42,215 nt of DNA, taken from an uncultured Clostridia bacterium. Lineage in GTDB: Bacteria > Bacillota > Clostridia > TANB77 > CAG-508. Where the stretch lies: the NCBI GenBank assembly GCA_947594935.1, contig CANQEM010000012.1:1-42215 (forward strand). Direction: 5' to 3'. The notes beneath the pieces were generated by a model. The model ran no database searches, was not told the DNA's origin, and saw nothing but the letters and a program-made list of their open reading frames with translations. The translations under genes were made by a program, and so were the position numbers. Below are positions 27,108 through 35,802 of the stretch, piece by piece (the first letter of the stretch is position 1; every line of letters begins with the position of its first letter).

Positions 27108-27866
27108 ATGAAATATACACCAAAATTTTTTAAAGAAACAATACCAGAATGGAAAAGAAAGAAGGATGCAATATTAACAAAAATATTTTATAGACCAATA
27201 TCATATATAGGGTCAAGTATTTTCTCACAATTTGGAGTTTCTGCAAATACAGTTTCATACATATCAGCTATTATTGCAGTTATTGCATGTATTTGCTTTT
27301 TGGTTCCAATCTATATGGTAAAAATAGTTGGAGCAATTTTGATAAATGTTTGGATAATTTTTGACTGTATCGATGGAAACATTGCGAGAAGTATTAAAAA
27401 GCAACCTTTTGGAGAATTTGCAGATAGTATTAGTAGTTATATATTAGTTGGACTAATGTGTACATGTATGGGAATTTCAGTTTATTTTGATGGTGGACTA
27501 TTATGCAATGCAAACAATGTATGGATAGTTTTAATTGGAGCAATTGCATCAAGTTCAGATACTTTAATGAGATTAGTATACCAAAAATATAAAAATACAG
27601 AAAGAGCTTTAGCAGACCAAGGAGTACTTAGTGTTGAAGAAGAAACCAGAGAAAATCATTCACAAGTAAGTAGCTTAAAAGTACGAATTGAAATGGAATT
27701 AGGAATAGGCGGAATATTACCGGTAGCAATTCTGCTAGGCACAATATTTAAAATGTTAGATATAGTAGTTTTATACTGCTTTGCTTATTACTTTTTATCA
27801 TTTATTGTTTCATTGATGATATACACAAGAAAAGCAATAAAGAAATCAAAATTAAGTAGTAAATAA
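27108..27866 (+). CDS. CDP-alcohol phosphatidyl/phosphotransferase family membrane enzyme
   Basis: 252-residue multi-pass membrane protein of the CDP-alcohol phosphotransferase family, which joins a CMP-activated alcohol to an acceptor hydroxyl. The catalytic signature is recognisable (Asp86, Asp89-Gly90, Ala93-Arg94, Gly102, Asp106). The fourth Asp expected at 110 is Ser, and the Arg-Gly spacing is one residue shorter than the common form. Hydrophobic segments flank the motif (NTVSYISAIIAVIACICFLV, AILINVWIIFDC). It lies in the middle of the polysaccharide operon and is followed by a nucleotidyltransferase and a HAD phosphatase. A phospholipid role is less likely from context; a phosphodiester substituent on the glycan or its carrier is the inference. 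Confidence 0.8.
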   Translation: MKYTPKFFKETIPEWKRKKDAILTKIFYRPISYIGSSIFSQFGVSANTVSYISAIIAVIACICFLVPIYMVKIVGAILINVWIIFDCIDGNIARSIKKQPFGEFADSISSYILVGLMCTCMGISVYFDGGLLCNANNVWIVLIGAIASSSDTLMRLVYQKYKNTERALADQGVLSVEEETRENHSQVSSLKVRIEMELGIGGILPVAILLGTIFKMLDIVVLYCFAYYFLSFIVSLMIYTRKAIKKSKLSSK

Positions 27867-27897
27867 TCTAAAAAATATAAAATAGGAGGAATATTAA

Positions 27898-28608
27898 ATG
27901 AAAGCACTAATTTTAGCAGCAGGACTAGGAAGTAGGCTAGCACCTTTAACAAATGAATGTCCAAAATCACTAGTAAAAGTAAATGGAGAACCAATTTTAT
28001 TAAAACAAATTAAAAATTTAAAAGAAAATAAAATTGATGACATTACTATTATTTCTGGATACAAAGGAGAAATTTTAGAGGAATATGTACATAGTAAATA
28101 CCCAGAAATAGAAATTATTTACAGTAAAGACTATGAAACAACTAACAATATGTATTCAGCATATTTAGCAAGTAAAAAATTAAAAGGAGAAGAATTCCTT
28201 ATGATGAACGCAGATGTATTTTTTGATTCATCTGTAATTAAGAAACTAATTGAATTTGACGCTAAAAATGCAATTGTAACTGACATAGGTAGGTATATGG
28301 AAGAATCAATGAAAGTAATTGAAAAAGAAGGCAGATTAGTTGACATATCAAAACAAATAAAACCAGAAGATGCACTTGGATGCTCAATAGATGTATATAA
28401 ATTTTCAAAAGACGGCGGAGAAGCATTTTTTAGAAAATGTGAAGAATATATCGTAGAAAAGAAAGAATTAAAATTATGGAGTGAAGTTGCGTTAAATGAT
28501 GTACTAAAAGAAGTAGAATTTAAAGCATGTCCATTAGCTGGTAGATGGTTTGAAATAGACAATCATGAAGATTTAGCAGCAGCAGAAAAATTATTTAAGG
28601 AAGAATAA
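27898..28608 (+). CDS. Sugar/alcohol-phosphate nucleotidyltransferase (LicC/IPCT-like)
   Basis: 236-residue nucleotidyltransferase. The signature MKALILAAGLGSRLAPLTNE then CPKSLVKVNGEPIL is followed by YETTNNMYSAYLA, FLMMNADVFFD with a metal-binding Asp, and GRWFEIDNHEDLAAAE near the end. The short length and the TTNNMYS segment resemble phosphocholine or inositol-1-phosphate cytidylyltransferases more than UDP/dTDP-glucose pyrophosphorylases. Placed between a CDP-alcohol phosphotransferase and a HAD phosphatase, it plausibly makes the CDP-activated alcohol used by its neighbour. The substrate is undetermined. The SD is TAGGAGG. Confidence 0.85.
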   Translation: MKALILAAGLGSRLAPLTNECPKSLVKVNGEPILLKQIKNLKENKIDDITIISGYKGEILEEYVHSKYPEIEIIYSKDYETTNNMYSAYLASKKLKGEEFLMMNADVFFDSSVIKKLIEFDAKNAIVTDIGRYMEESMKVIEKEGRLVDISKQIKPEDALGCSIDVYKFSKDGGEAFFRKCEEYIVEKKELKLWSEVALNDVLKEVEFKACPLAGRWFEIDNHEDLAAAEKLFKEE

Positions 28609-28609
28609 G

Positions 28610-29416
28610 ATGGAAGAAGAAATAAAAAAGAAAAAATTATTTTTATTTGATATGGACGGAACTATTTACAAAGGAAATCAAGTATTTCCAGGCGTAAAAG
28701 AATTGATGGAAAAAATAAATAAAATAGGTGGGAAATACATTTTTATAACAAACAATTCATCAAAATCTATATATGAATATATCAACAAAATTAACAACAT
28801 GGGAATTCCTGCTGACTATGATAATTTTTATACCTCTACACAAGCCACAATAGAATTTTTAAAAGGAAAATATCCTGACGAACTAATTTATTGTATGGGT
28901 ACACAAGAATTATTAAAAGAATTAAAAAATAACGATATAAACATAACAACTACTTATGACAAAAATGTAGGAGTTGTGCTTATGGGATATGATACAGAAT
29001 TAAAATATCAAAAATTAAGAGACATATCAAAAATATTATATGAAAAAGAAAATATACCATATATTGCTACAAACCCAGACTTAGCATGTCCAACAGAAGC
29101 AGAGTATATACCAGATTGTGGAGCTATGGCAAAAATGTTGGAATGTGCAACTGGTAGAATGCCGATATTTATAGGAAAACCAGAACCAACTATGATTAAC
29201 TACTGCATGAAAAATTTTGGATATTCAAAATCTGAAACAGTTGTAATAGGAGATAGACTTTACACAGATATTGCTTCTGGCGTAAATGCAGATGTAGCAA
29301 CAATATGCGTATTGACAGGAGAAACAACAAAAGAGCAACTAGAAGAAAGTAATATCAAGCCTACTTTTATTTTGGAAAGTGTAAACAATATATATGAAAT
29401 TTTAAATACAAAATAA
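28610..29416 (+). CDS. HAD-superfamily phosphatase (NagD-like)
   Basis: 268-residue type II-capped HAD hydrolase of the NagD / p-nitrophenylphosphatase group. Motif I is FDMDGTIYKGNQVFPG, with the nucleophile and acid/base Asp both present. Motif II is FITNNSSKS. IGKPEPTMINYCMKNFG carries the motif III Lys, and VIGDRLYTDIASGVNA is motif IV. The family removes phosphate from small phosphate esters. It starts one base after the previous stop, so it is probably coupled to the nucleotidyltransferase. It could dephosphorylate a precursor, or a phosphorylated product of the CDP-alcohol transferase. Confidence 0.88.
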   Translation: MEEEIKKKKLFLFDMDGTIYKGNQVFPGVKELMEKINKIGGKYIFITNNSSKSIYEYINKINNMGIPADYDNFYTSTQATIEFLKGKYPDELIYCMGTQELLKELKNNDINITTTYDKNVGVVLMGYDTELKYQKLRDISKILYEKENIPYIATNPDLACPTEAEYIPDCGAMAKMLECATGRMPIFIGKPEPTMINYCMKNFGYSKSETVVIGDRLYTDIASGVNADVATICVLTGETTKEQLEESNIKPTFILESVNNIYEILNTK

Positions 29417-29440
29417 AAAGATATGAAAGAGGAAAAAATA

Positions 29441-30487
29441 ATGATTAAAGTAAGCATCATAATACCAATTTATAAAGTAGATGAAAAATTTCTTAGAAAG
29501 TGCATAGAAAGCTCAATAAATCAAACTTTAAAAGATATTGAAATAATACTAGTTGACGACGGCTCTCCTGATAACTGCGGAAAAATATGTGATGAATACG
29601 CAGAAAAAGACAACAGGATAGTTGTTATACACCAAGAAAATAAAGGACTATGTGGAGCAAGAAACACAGGTGTAAGGCAAGCAAAAGGTGAATTCATAAC
29701 ATTTGTAGATGGTGATGACTGGATAGAAAGCAAAATGTGTGAAACATTATATAATTACGCAACTATCTATGAAAACGTAGATGTTATTACAAGTGCAGTT
29801 ATAAGAGACTATGGCAATAAATCTTATAACAATACATATTCAAAGTTTGAAGATAAAAAACTATATCAAAATGATGAATGCAAATATTGGCAAAAAGAAA
29901 TTTTAAACCATAATGCAAATATTTCAGGTGTGTATGCAAAACTAATAAACAGAGAACTACTAATAAATAATAATATATTCCATAATGAAAGCTTAAAACA
30001 AGGTGCAGAAGGACTAGAATTTAATTTAAGACTATTCGGGAAAACAAAAAAAATATTCTTTACAAAAGAATATTTTTACCATTATATGTACAACCCTGAT
30101 TCTATATCAGCAAGCCATAATGAGAAAAACCATCTTTTAGTACTAAAATGTTTTGAAACAATGAAGCAAGAAATACTTGAAATGGATAACAAAGACGAAT
30201 TATTAGAAATGTTTTATGTAAGAGTTATTTATGCAGTTATAACAACAGCAATAAGTGGATACTTTGCTCCGAACAACCCTGAAAGTTATAAAGTAAAAAA
30301 ACAAAAATACAAAAAATATTTAACATCACCATTAGTACAAGAGAGTATAAAAAAAGTAAACTTAAAAAACCTTGATTTAGAGCGAAAAATAATTTTAATG
30401 TTAATAAAACTAAAATTATTTAGAATTATAAACCTTCTAGCAGTTATGAGAAATAAACAGAAAAAATCTAAGATGGAGAAAAATTAA
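29441..30487 (+). CDS. Glycosyltransferase, GT2 family
   Basis: GT-A glycosyltransferase of 348 residues. The N-terminal domain has VSIIIPIYKVDEKFLRKCIE, ILVDDGSPDNCGKICDEYA, NKGLCGARNTGVRQAKGEFI and FVDGDDWIE, the last carrying the metal-binding DxD-type motif. The C-terminal third is Lys-rich and may lie on the membrane. ATG 29441 is chosen because AGAGGA sits at proper distance; an in-frame ATG at 29423 has no SD. It would add a later sugar of the repeat unit. Donor and acceptor are unknown. Confidence 0.9.
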   Translation: MIKVSIIIPIYKVDEKFLRKCIESSINQTLKDIEIILVDDGSPDNCGKICDEYAEKDNRIVVIHQENKGLCGARNTGVRQAKGEFITFVDGDDWIESKMCETLYNYATIYENVDVITSAVIRDYGNKSYNNTYSKFEDKKLYQNDECKYWQKEILNHNANISGVYAKLINRELLINNNIFHNESLKQGAEGLEFNLRLFGKTKKIFFTKEYFYHYMYNPDSISASHNEKNHLLVLKCFETMKQEILEMDNKDELLEMFYVRVIYAVITTAISGYFAPNNPESYKVKKQKYKKYLTSPLVQESIKKVNLKNLDLERKIILMLIKLKLFRIINLLAVMRNKQKKSKMEKN

Positions 30488-30497
30488 AACTGAAAAA

Positions 30498-32399
30498 ATG
30501 AATATGAGTGAATATTTAAAAATAATTGATAAATATGAATATATATCATTTGATATTTTTGATACATTGATAAAACGAAACCTATTCAAACCCACTGATT
30601 TATTTGACATAGTACAGCAAAAGTATGAATGTTTAACAAAAGAAAAACTTACAGATTGGAAAAACATTCGTATAACAGCTGAAAGAAAAGCTAGGTTAGA
30701 AAGCCATGAAGAAGAGATAACACTTGATGATATTTATAAGAACATAGACAAAACTATTAAGAATATTGAAAGAATAAAAGAGATAGAAATCGATACAGAA
30801 TTGGAACTTTGCGAAATCAACAATCAAATTTATGAATTGTATGACTATTGTAAAAAGCAAAATAAAAAAATAATAATTACATCTGATATGTACTTACCAA
30901 AAGATGTAATAGAAAAAATTTTACAAAAAAATAAAATTACATATTATCAATTATTTTTATCGTCAGAAATTAAAAAGACTAAAAGAACAGGAAATTTATA
31001 TAAATATGTCTTAGAAAAATTGCAAATTAACAAAAATCAGATAATACATATCGGGGACAACAAAAAAAGTGATTATATTCAACCTAGAAAACTTGGAATT
31101 AAAGCAATAAACATCAAAGAAATAAATACATTACAATACCGTAATAATAAAGATATAAAAGATATAGATAAATTCAATTATGAATGTTTAGAAGCTTTTT
31201 TGAATAACCATATTGACATATCAAAAGATTATTATTGGAAAACAGGATACGAAACTTTTGGACCTTTATTGTATGGATATGTAAGATGGCTAAATAGCAA
31301 TTTTGACGCTGAAAACAACAAAAAAATATATTTCTTATCACGAGATGGATATATAATGCAAAAGGCTTTTAATATAGTATATCCAGAAAAAGAAACATGT
31401 TACATCTATGCTTCAAGAAGGGCTTTGCTAGTTCCAACTATTTGGATGTATAAAAATTTACAAGAAATTTTAGCAAATATGCTGTTACCAAAGGAAATAA
31501 CAGTTAAAGCCTTTTTGAAAAAACTAGGACTAGAACCAACAAAATATAAAGATATTATTGAAAAATACAATTATGATTTTGACTTTAAAATAAAAAAAGA
31601 GCAATTAGAGAATGGCAAATTAGAATTCTATAAAGAAATAGAAAAAGATATATATGAAAACTCAAAAAGAGAATATGAAAACTTATTAAATTATTACAAA
31701 AAAATAGATTTCAACGGTAATGTTGCAATAGTTGATATTGGATGGTATGGAAACATGCAACACGCATTAGAGCAAATCAAAAAGATTGCAAATTGGGATG
31801 TAGACATATATGGATATTATGTAGGAATAGTGCCAGAAAGTGAAAAACAAAATATTTACAACATGAAAGGCTTTTTATTTGATAAAGATAGATCAGACTT
31901 ATTTTTAAAAAAGAAATTTTTTAATGCAATATTTGAAACAATTTTTCTTGCACATCATGGCTCTGTAAAGAATTACATAGAAAATGCTGATAGCATTAGT
32001 TTATATCCTTACGAATATCAAGATAAAAAAACAAATTCTGATATTTATAATTTCCAAGAAGGAGCATTGCAGTTTATAAAAGATTTTTCTCAAAGTAATA
32101 TAAGTAAATACTTGAAAATCAATGAAAATGTAGCAATATATAATTTATTACAACTTGGCAATAGACCAACTAATAAAGACATCAACAATTTTGGAAATAT
32201 GGAATTCTATGATGATGATTATTGCAAAATAATAGAGAAAAAGTCATTACTATACTATATATTTCATTTGAAAAAATTCAAGTATGATTTAGAAAAGTCA
32301 AAATGGAAAAACGGCTTTTTAAAAAGCATATTAAAAATAGATTTACCATATTATGAAATTTTAATAAAAATTAGAAAAAGGATAAAGACAAATGAATAA
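30498..32399 (+). CDS. Large HAD-domain protein of polysaccharide clusters (COG5610-like)
   Basis: 633 residues. The N-terminal third is a HAD domain. Motif I is SFDIFDTLIKRN with Asp19, but the residue two positions later is Phe21 instead of the usual acid/base Asp. IIITSDMYLPKDVIEKIL is motif II, and IIHIGDNKKSDYIQPRKLG is motif IV. The C-terminal two thirds carry FLSRDGYIMQKAF (Arg282-Asp283), YASRRALLVPT and VAIVDIGWYGNMQHAL, as in predicted hydrolases found beside glycosyltransferases in capsule loci. The biochemical role is unknown. The missing acid/base residue suggests it is not a plain phosphatase; a transferase or binding role is possible. The next gene overlaps its end by eight bases. 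SD support for the start is weak. Confidence 0.78.
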   Translation: MNMSEYLKIIDKYEYISFDIFDTLIKRNLFKPTDLFDIVQQKYECLTKEKLTDWKNIRITAERKARLESHEEEITLDDIYKNIDKTIKNIERIKEIEIDTELELCEINNQIYELYDYCKKQNKKIIITSDMYLPKDVIEKILQKNKITYYQLFLSSEIKKTKRTGNLYKYVLEKLQINKNQIIHIGDNKKSDYIQPRKLGIKAINIKEINTLQYRNNKDIKDIDKFNYECLEAFLNNHIDISKDYYWKTGYETFGPLLYGYVRWLNSNFDAENNKKIYFLSRDGYIMQKAFNIVYPEKETCYIYASRRALLVPTIWMYKNLQEILANMLLPKEITVKAFLKKLGLEPTKYKDIIEKYNYDFDFKIKKEQLENGKLEFYKEIEKDIYENSKREYENLLNYYKKIDFNGNVAIVDIGWYGNMQHALEQIKKIANWDVDIYGYYVGIVPESEKQNIYNMKGFLFDKDRSDLFLKKKFFNAIFETIFLAHHGSVKNYIENADSISLYPYEYQDKKTNSDIYNFQEGALQFIKDFSQSNISKYLKINENVAIYNLLQLGNRPTNKDINNFGNMEFYDDDYCKIIEKKSLLYYIFHLKKFKYDLEKSKWKNGFLKSILKIDLPYYEILIKIRKRIKTNE

Positions 32400-33399
32400 T
32401 GATTTAATCAGTATTATAATGCCAGCATTTAATGCAGAAAAATTTATAAGTGAAACAATAAAGTCAGTTATAAACCAAAGCTACAAGAATTGGGAACTAA
32501 TAATAGTAGATGATGGCTCAAATGATAGTACAAAAAATATTTGTAGTCAGTTTTCTAAAAAAGATTTTAGAATAAAACTATATTCTAAAACCAATGAGGG
32601 AGTATCTGTTGCTAGAAATTATGGCTTAAAACAAGCAACAGGAAAGTACATAATGTTTTTAGATGCAGATGACATTTACACTGAAAACATGATTAAAACC
32701 ATGTATGAAGTAATGCAAAGCCAAAATGTTGACATTGTTAAAGCAAATTATTACAAAATAAAAAATAATCTTAGAATACAAAATACAGAACAATTTGAAA
32801 ATAAAAAATATTCACACTTAGAAATCGAAAAAGAAGTAATACCATTGCTTCTAGAAGAAAAATTTCATTGCTATGTATGGTTGCTAATGATAAAAAAAGA
32901 ATTAGTTTCAGAATTTAATAATCAAATACATATATTTGAAGATTTTAATTTTTATATTGATGTTCTATTAAAAGCAAATTCGCTATACATGATGAAAGAC
33001 GAATTATATGGCTATAATGCAGACAATGAAAACAGCTTAACTAAGAAAAATGTTGAAAGCAATATTGATAGCATGTTATTAGCAGAAAAAATAATAAAAG
33101 AAACATTAAACAACTATAACCAAGACAGTAATGAAAATATAAAAATCTTAGATACGCGAATTTTAGTAGATATTATAAATTATATTTATGTGCTTCAATA
33201 TCAAAAAAATTTTGAAATCGCAATAAAAAAATACAATGAGCTATTAGAAAATGAAAATTTTAAATTGATAAAGAGTAATTACACTGAGAAATATGCAACA
33301 AAAAAAGAAAAAATCTTTACACAGCAAATAATTAAGAAGCACTATGTTTTATTTAAATTATTATGTACGATAAAAAATATTAAAAATAAAGGAAAATAA
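32392..33399 (+). CDS. Glycosyltransferase, GT2 family
   Basis: 335-residue GT-A enzyme. The N-terminus is ISIIMPAFNAEKFISETIKS, followed by LIIVDDGSNDSTKNICSQFS, NEGVSVARNYGLKQATGKYI and MFLDADDIY, the last holding the DxD-type metal motif. The C-terminal part is Asn/Lys-rich and divergent. It starts inside the end of the preceding gene. It likely adds another sugar to the lipid-linked unit; specificity is not readable from sequence. Confidence 0.9.
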   Translation: MNNDLISIIMPAFNAEKFISETIKSVINQSYKNWELIIVDDGSNDSTKNICSQFSKKDFRIKLYSKTNEGVSVARNYGLKQATGKYIMFLDADDIYTENMIKTMYEVMQSQNVDIVKANYYKIKNNLRIQNTEQFENKKYSHLEIEKEVIPLLLEEKFHCYVWLLMIKKELVSEFNNQIHIFEDFNFYIDVLLKANSLYMMKDELYGYNADNENSLTKKNVESNIDSMLLAEKIIKETLNNYNQDSNENIKILDTRILVDIINYIYVLQYQKNFEIAIKKYNELLENENFKLIKSNYTEKYATKKEKIFTQQIIKKHYVLFKLLCTIKNIKNKGK

Positions 33400-33403
33400 A
33401 CAA

Positions 33404-34723
33404 ATGAAAGAATCAAAAATAGGACTAGATAAAATATTTGATATTTTAATTATAGTATTGTTTATCTTAATAATCTGTGCTGGAAGCACAATAATTGCAG
33501 ATTATAAAGAAATGATGATTATTTTATTAGCCATTACTGCTGTTATGTATAATTTATTAAAATACAAAGGCATACGAATTAGGATAAGAAATTCTACAAT
33601 TTTATGGCTACTTATAATTATATTATTTATAGCTTTTGGCTTAATACAAACAATAAATGTTAACGCAACAGTGAAATATTTATTAGTTTTTGGTTGTTTA
33701 ACGATAACGATAGCAGTAGATATTCCAAAAGATGTTTGGCGCAAACTAATGAATGCAATTTTTATAATGAGTTTAGTAACTGCATTTACTATAATTTTAT
33801 CAACTTTCATTGATGAATTTATGTTTAAATATTTTAGCTTTCTATTGTCAAAAGACCAAAGTATAATAGCTACAATGAGAGGAGAATTATATCAAGGAAT
33901 TTATTCAGGCTTACTTTGCGAAAGAGCATTTTCAGCCGTAATACTAAATATGGGCATAGGAATAATTTTTTCAAAAATGAATACAGAACCAAAAATAAGA
34001 ATTAAGTATGTAATTGAATTGATTATTCTTTTTATATCACTAATGCTAACAGGTAAAAGAATGCTATTTTTAATTCCAATAGCAATATTCTTTTTCCTTT
34101 TCCTTATAAATAAAGCAAAAGGGAAAATGAAAAAAGGAATTCAAATTAGTGTAACTGTTTTTTTAGTAGGACTAATTGTTTTAAACTATGTACCACAAGC
34201 TAATATAGTTTTGGAAAGATTTGAAGAAAAGCAAAATGATGGGGATATGTATTCGCATAGACCAGAGATGTTTTGGAATTATTGTATAAATATGTTTAAT
34301 GAAAAACCAATAGTTGGCTACGGTTTTGGAACATTTCCACAATATCTTACTAGATTCAGAAGTACAAACATATATCATGCACATAATATATATTATCAAT
34401 TACTAGGAGAAACAGGAATTATAGGAACTTCAATTTTTATAATATTCTTTGCTATGAACCTAATTAAAACTTTAAAACTGCACAAAAAAATCATGAAAGA
34501 GGGTAATCATCAAAACTTGGTTATGGTTAATTTCTCTTTATCAGTGCAATTATTATTCCTTATATATGGACTTTCAGGAAATACATTATATTATACAGAT
34601 CAACTTACTATGTATATGATGTCAATAGGTATATTATTAAAATTAGAAGATTGTGTTAAAGAAGAAACTTTAAAGGGGGAAAAATATATAAATGAAAAAA
34701 ATAGGGATAATGACATTTCATAG
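33404..34723 (+). CDS. O-antigen ligase/polymerase-like membrane protein (Wzy)
   Basis: 439-residue protein with about ten or more membrane segments (for example ILIIVLFILIICAGSTIIAD and ILWLLIIILFIAFGLIQTIN). The long extracytoplasmic loop has the Wzy_C/O-antigen-ligase features: SHRPEMFWNYCINMF, KPIVGYGFGTFPQYL, and AHNIYYQLLGETGIIGTSIF. In this operon it is the best candidate for the polymerase that links repeat units outside the membrane. Ligase activity onto another acceptor is the alternative. Its end overlaps the pyruvyl transferase start by 32 bases. Confidence 0.85.
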   Translation: MKESKIGLDKIFDILIIVLFILIICAGSTIIADYKEMMIILLAITAVMYNLLKYKGIRIRIRNSTILWLLIIILFIAFGLIQTINVNATVKYLLVFGCLTITIAVDIPKDVWRKLMNAIFIMSLVTAFTIILSTFIDEFMFKYFSFLLSKDQSIIATMRGELYQGIYSGLLCERAFSAVILNMGIGIIFSKMNTEPKIRIKYVIELIILFISLMLTGKRMLFLIPIAIFFFLFLINKAKGKMKKGIQISVTVFLVGLIVLNYVPQANIVLERFEEKQNDGDMYSHRPEMFWNYCINMFNEKPIVGYGFGTFPQYLTRFRSTNIYHAHNIYYQLLGETGIIGTSIFIIFFAMNLIKTLKLHKKIMKEGNHQNLVMVNFSLSVQLLFLIYGLSGNTLYYTDQLTMYMMSIGILLKLEDCVKEETLKGEKYINEKNRDNDIS

Positions 34724-35801
34724 TGCTCATAATTATGGCGCATTATTACAAGGATATGCTCTACAAGAAAAAATTAAAGAAATGGGTCATGAATGCAAAA
34801 TTATAAATTACAGAAATAAAGTAATAGAAAGACCATATAAAATTTTAAAATTGCAATTTAAGAATGTAAAGGCTTTTACAAAATCTTTAATACGTAGCAT
34901 TATTTTCTTAATTCCAAACACTCAAAGAGCCCATAACTTTAATAAATTTATAAAAAATAAATTCGATTTAACAGAACCCTATTATACGGAGAAAAGCTTA
35001 AAATTAAACCCACCTAAATGTGACATATATATAGCTGGTAGTGATCAAATTTGGAATACAGATATTGCAAACGGGCTTGAAGATGCTTATACGTTAAATT
35101 TTGGCGGAGAAAGTATAAAACGTATATCTTATGCTGCTAGTATTGGAAATGACAAGATTGAAGAAAAATATAAAGAAATATATAAATCAAAATTACAAAA
35201 TTTAGATGAAATTTCAGTAAGAGAAGAAGAAGCAAAAGACATTTTGCAAGAACTAATAGATAAGCCAATAGAAGTTACATTAGATCCGACTCTTCTGTTA
35301 TCAAAAGAACATTGGGAAAGTTTACTAGAAGAAAAAAGAATCGGAAAAGAAAAATATATACTTGCTTATATAGTAGCTCCTAATAATGACTTTTACAAAA
35401 TGGTAGAACAATTATCTAACCAAACAGGACTAAAAATTGTTCACTTTGAAAGAAGAAATAAACATTATAAAAATGTACTTAAAAGTTTTTACAAGGAAGG
35501 ACCAATAAGTTTTATTAGTTTAATAAAAAATGCTGAATACATAATTACAACTTCATTTCATGCAACTGTTTTTTCAATTATATTTAATAAAAAATTTATC
35601 GTTGTATCTAATTCAAAAACAAGTTCAAGGTTAGCAAATTTATTAAAAAAATTAAATTTAAATAGCCGCTTAATAAGCACATTAGATGATTTGAAAAAAT
35701 TAGACTATGATGAACAAATTGATTATGAAACAGCAGAAAAATTATTAGAAAAGGAGAGAAATAAATCTATTGCATTTTTAAAAAAAGCCATAGAAAACTA
35801 A
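34692..35801 (+). CDS. Polysaccharide pyruvyl transferase family protein
   Basis: 369 residues of the polysaccharide pyruvyl transferase (CsaB/WcaK-like) family, which transfers enolpyruvyl from PEP to make a pyruvate ketal on a sugar, adding negative charge. Visible features are IGIMTFHSAHNYGALLQGYA at the N-terminus, CDIYIAGSDQIWNTDIANGL, RISYAASIG, VTLDPTLLLSKEHW, and IITTSFHATVFSIIFNKKFI. It starts inside the Wzy-like gene, with GGGGG as SD. An FrhB-like gene follows two genes later, a pairing often seen in polysaccharide loci. Confidence 0.9.
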   Translation: MKKIGIMTFHSAHNYGALLQGYALQEKIKEMGHECKIINYRNKVIERPYKILKLQFKNVKAFTKSLIRSIIFLIPNTQRAHNFNKFIKNKFDLTEPYYTEKSLKLNPPKCDIYIAGSDQIWNTDIANGLEDAYTLNFGGESIKRISYAASIGNDKIEEKYKEIYKSKLQNLDEISVREEEAKDILQELIDKPIEVTLDPTLLLSKEHWESLLEEKRIGKEKYILAYIVAPNNDFYKMVEQLSNQTGLKIVHFERRNKHYKNVLKSFYKEGPISFISLIKNAEYIITTSFHATVFSIIFNKKFIVVSNSKTSSRLANLLKKLNLNSRLISTLDDLKKLDYDEQIDYETAEKLLEKERNKSIAFLKKAIEN

Positions 35802-35802
35802 A

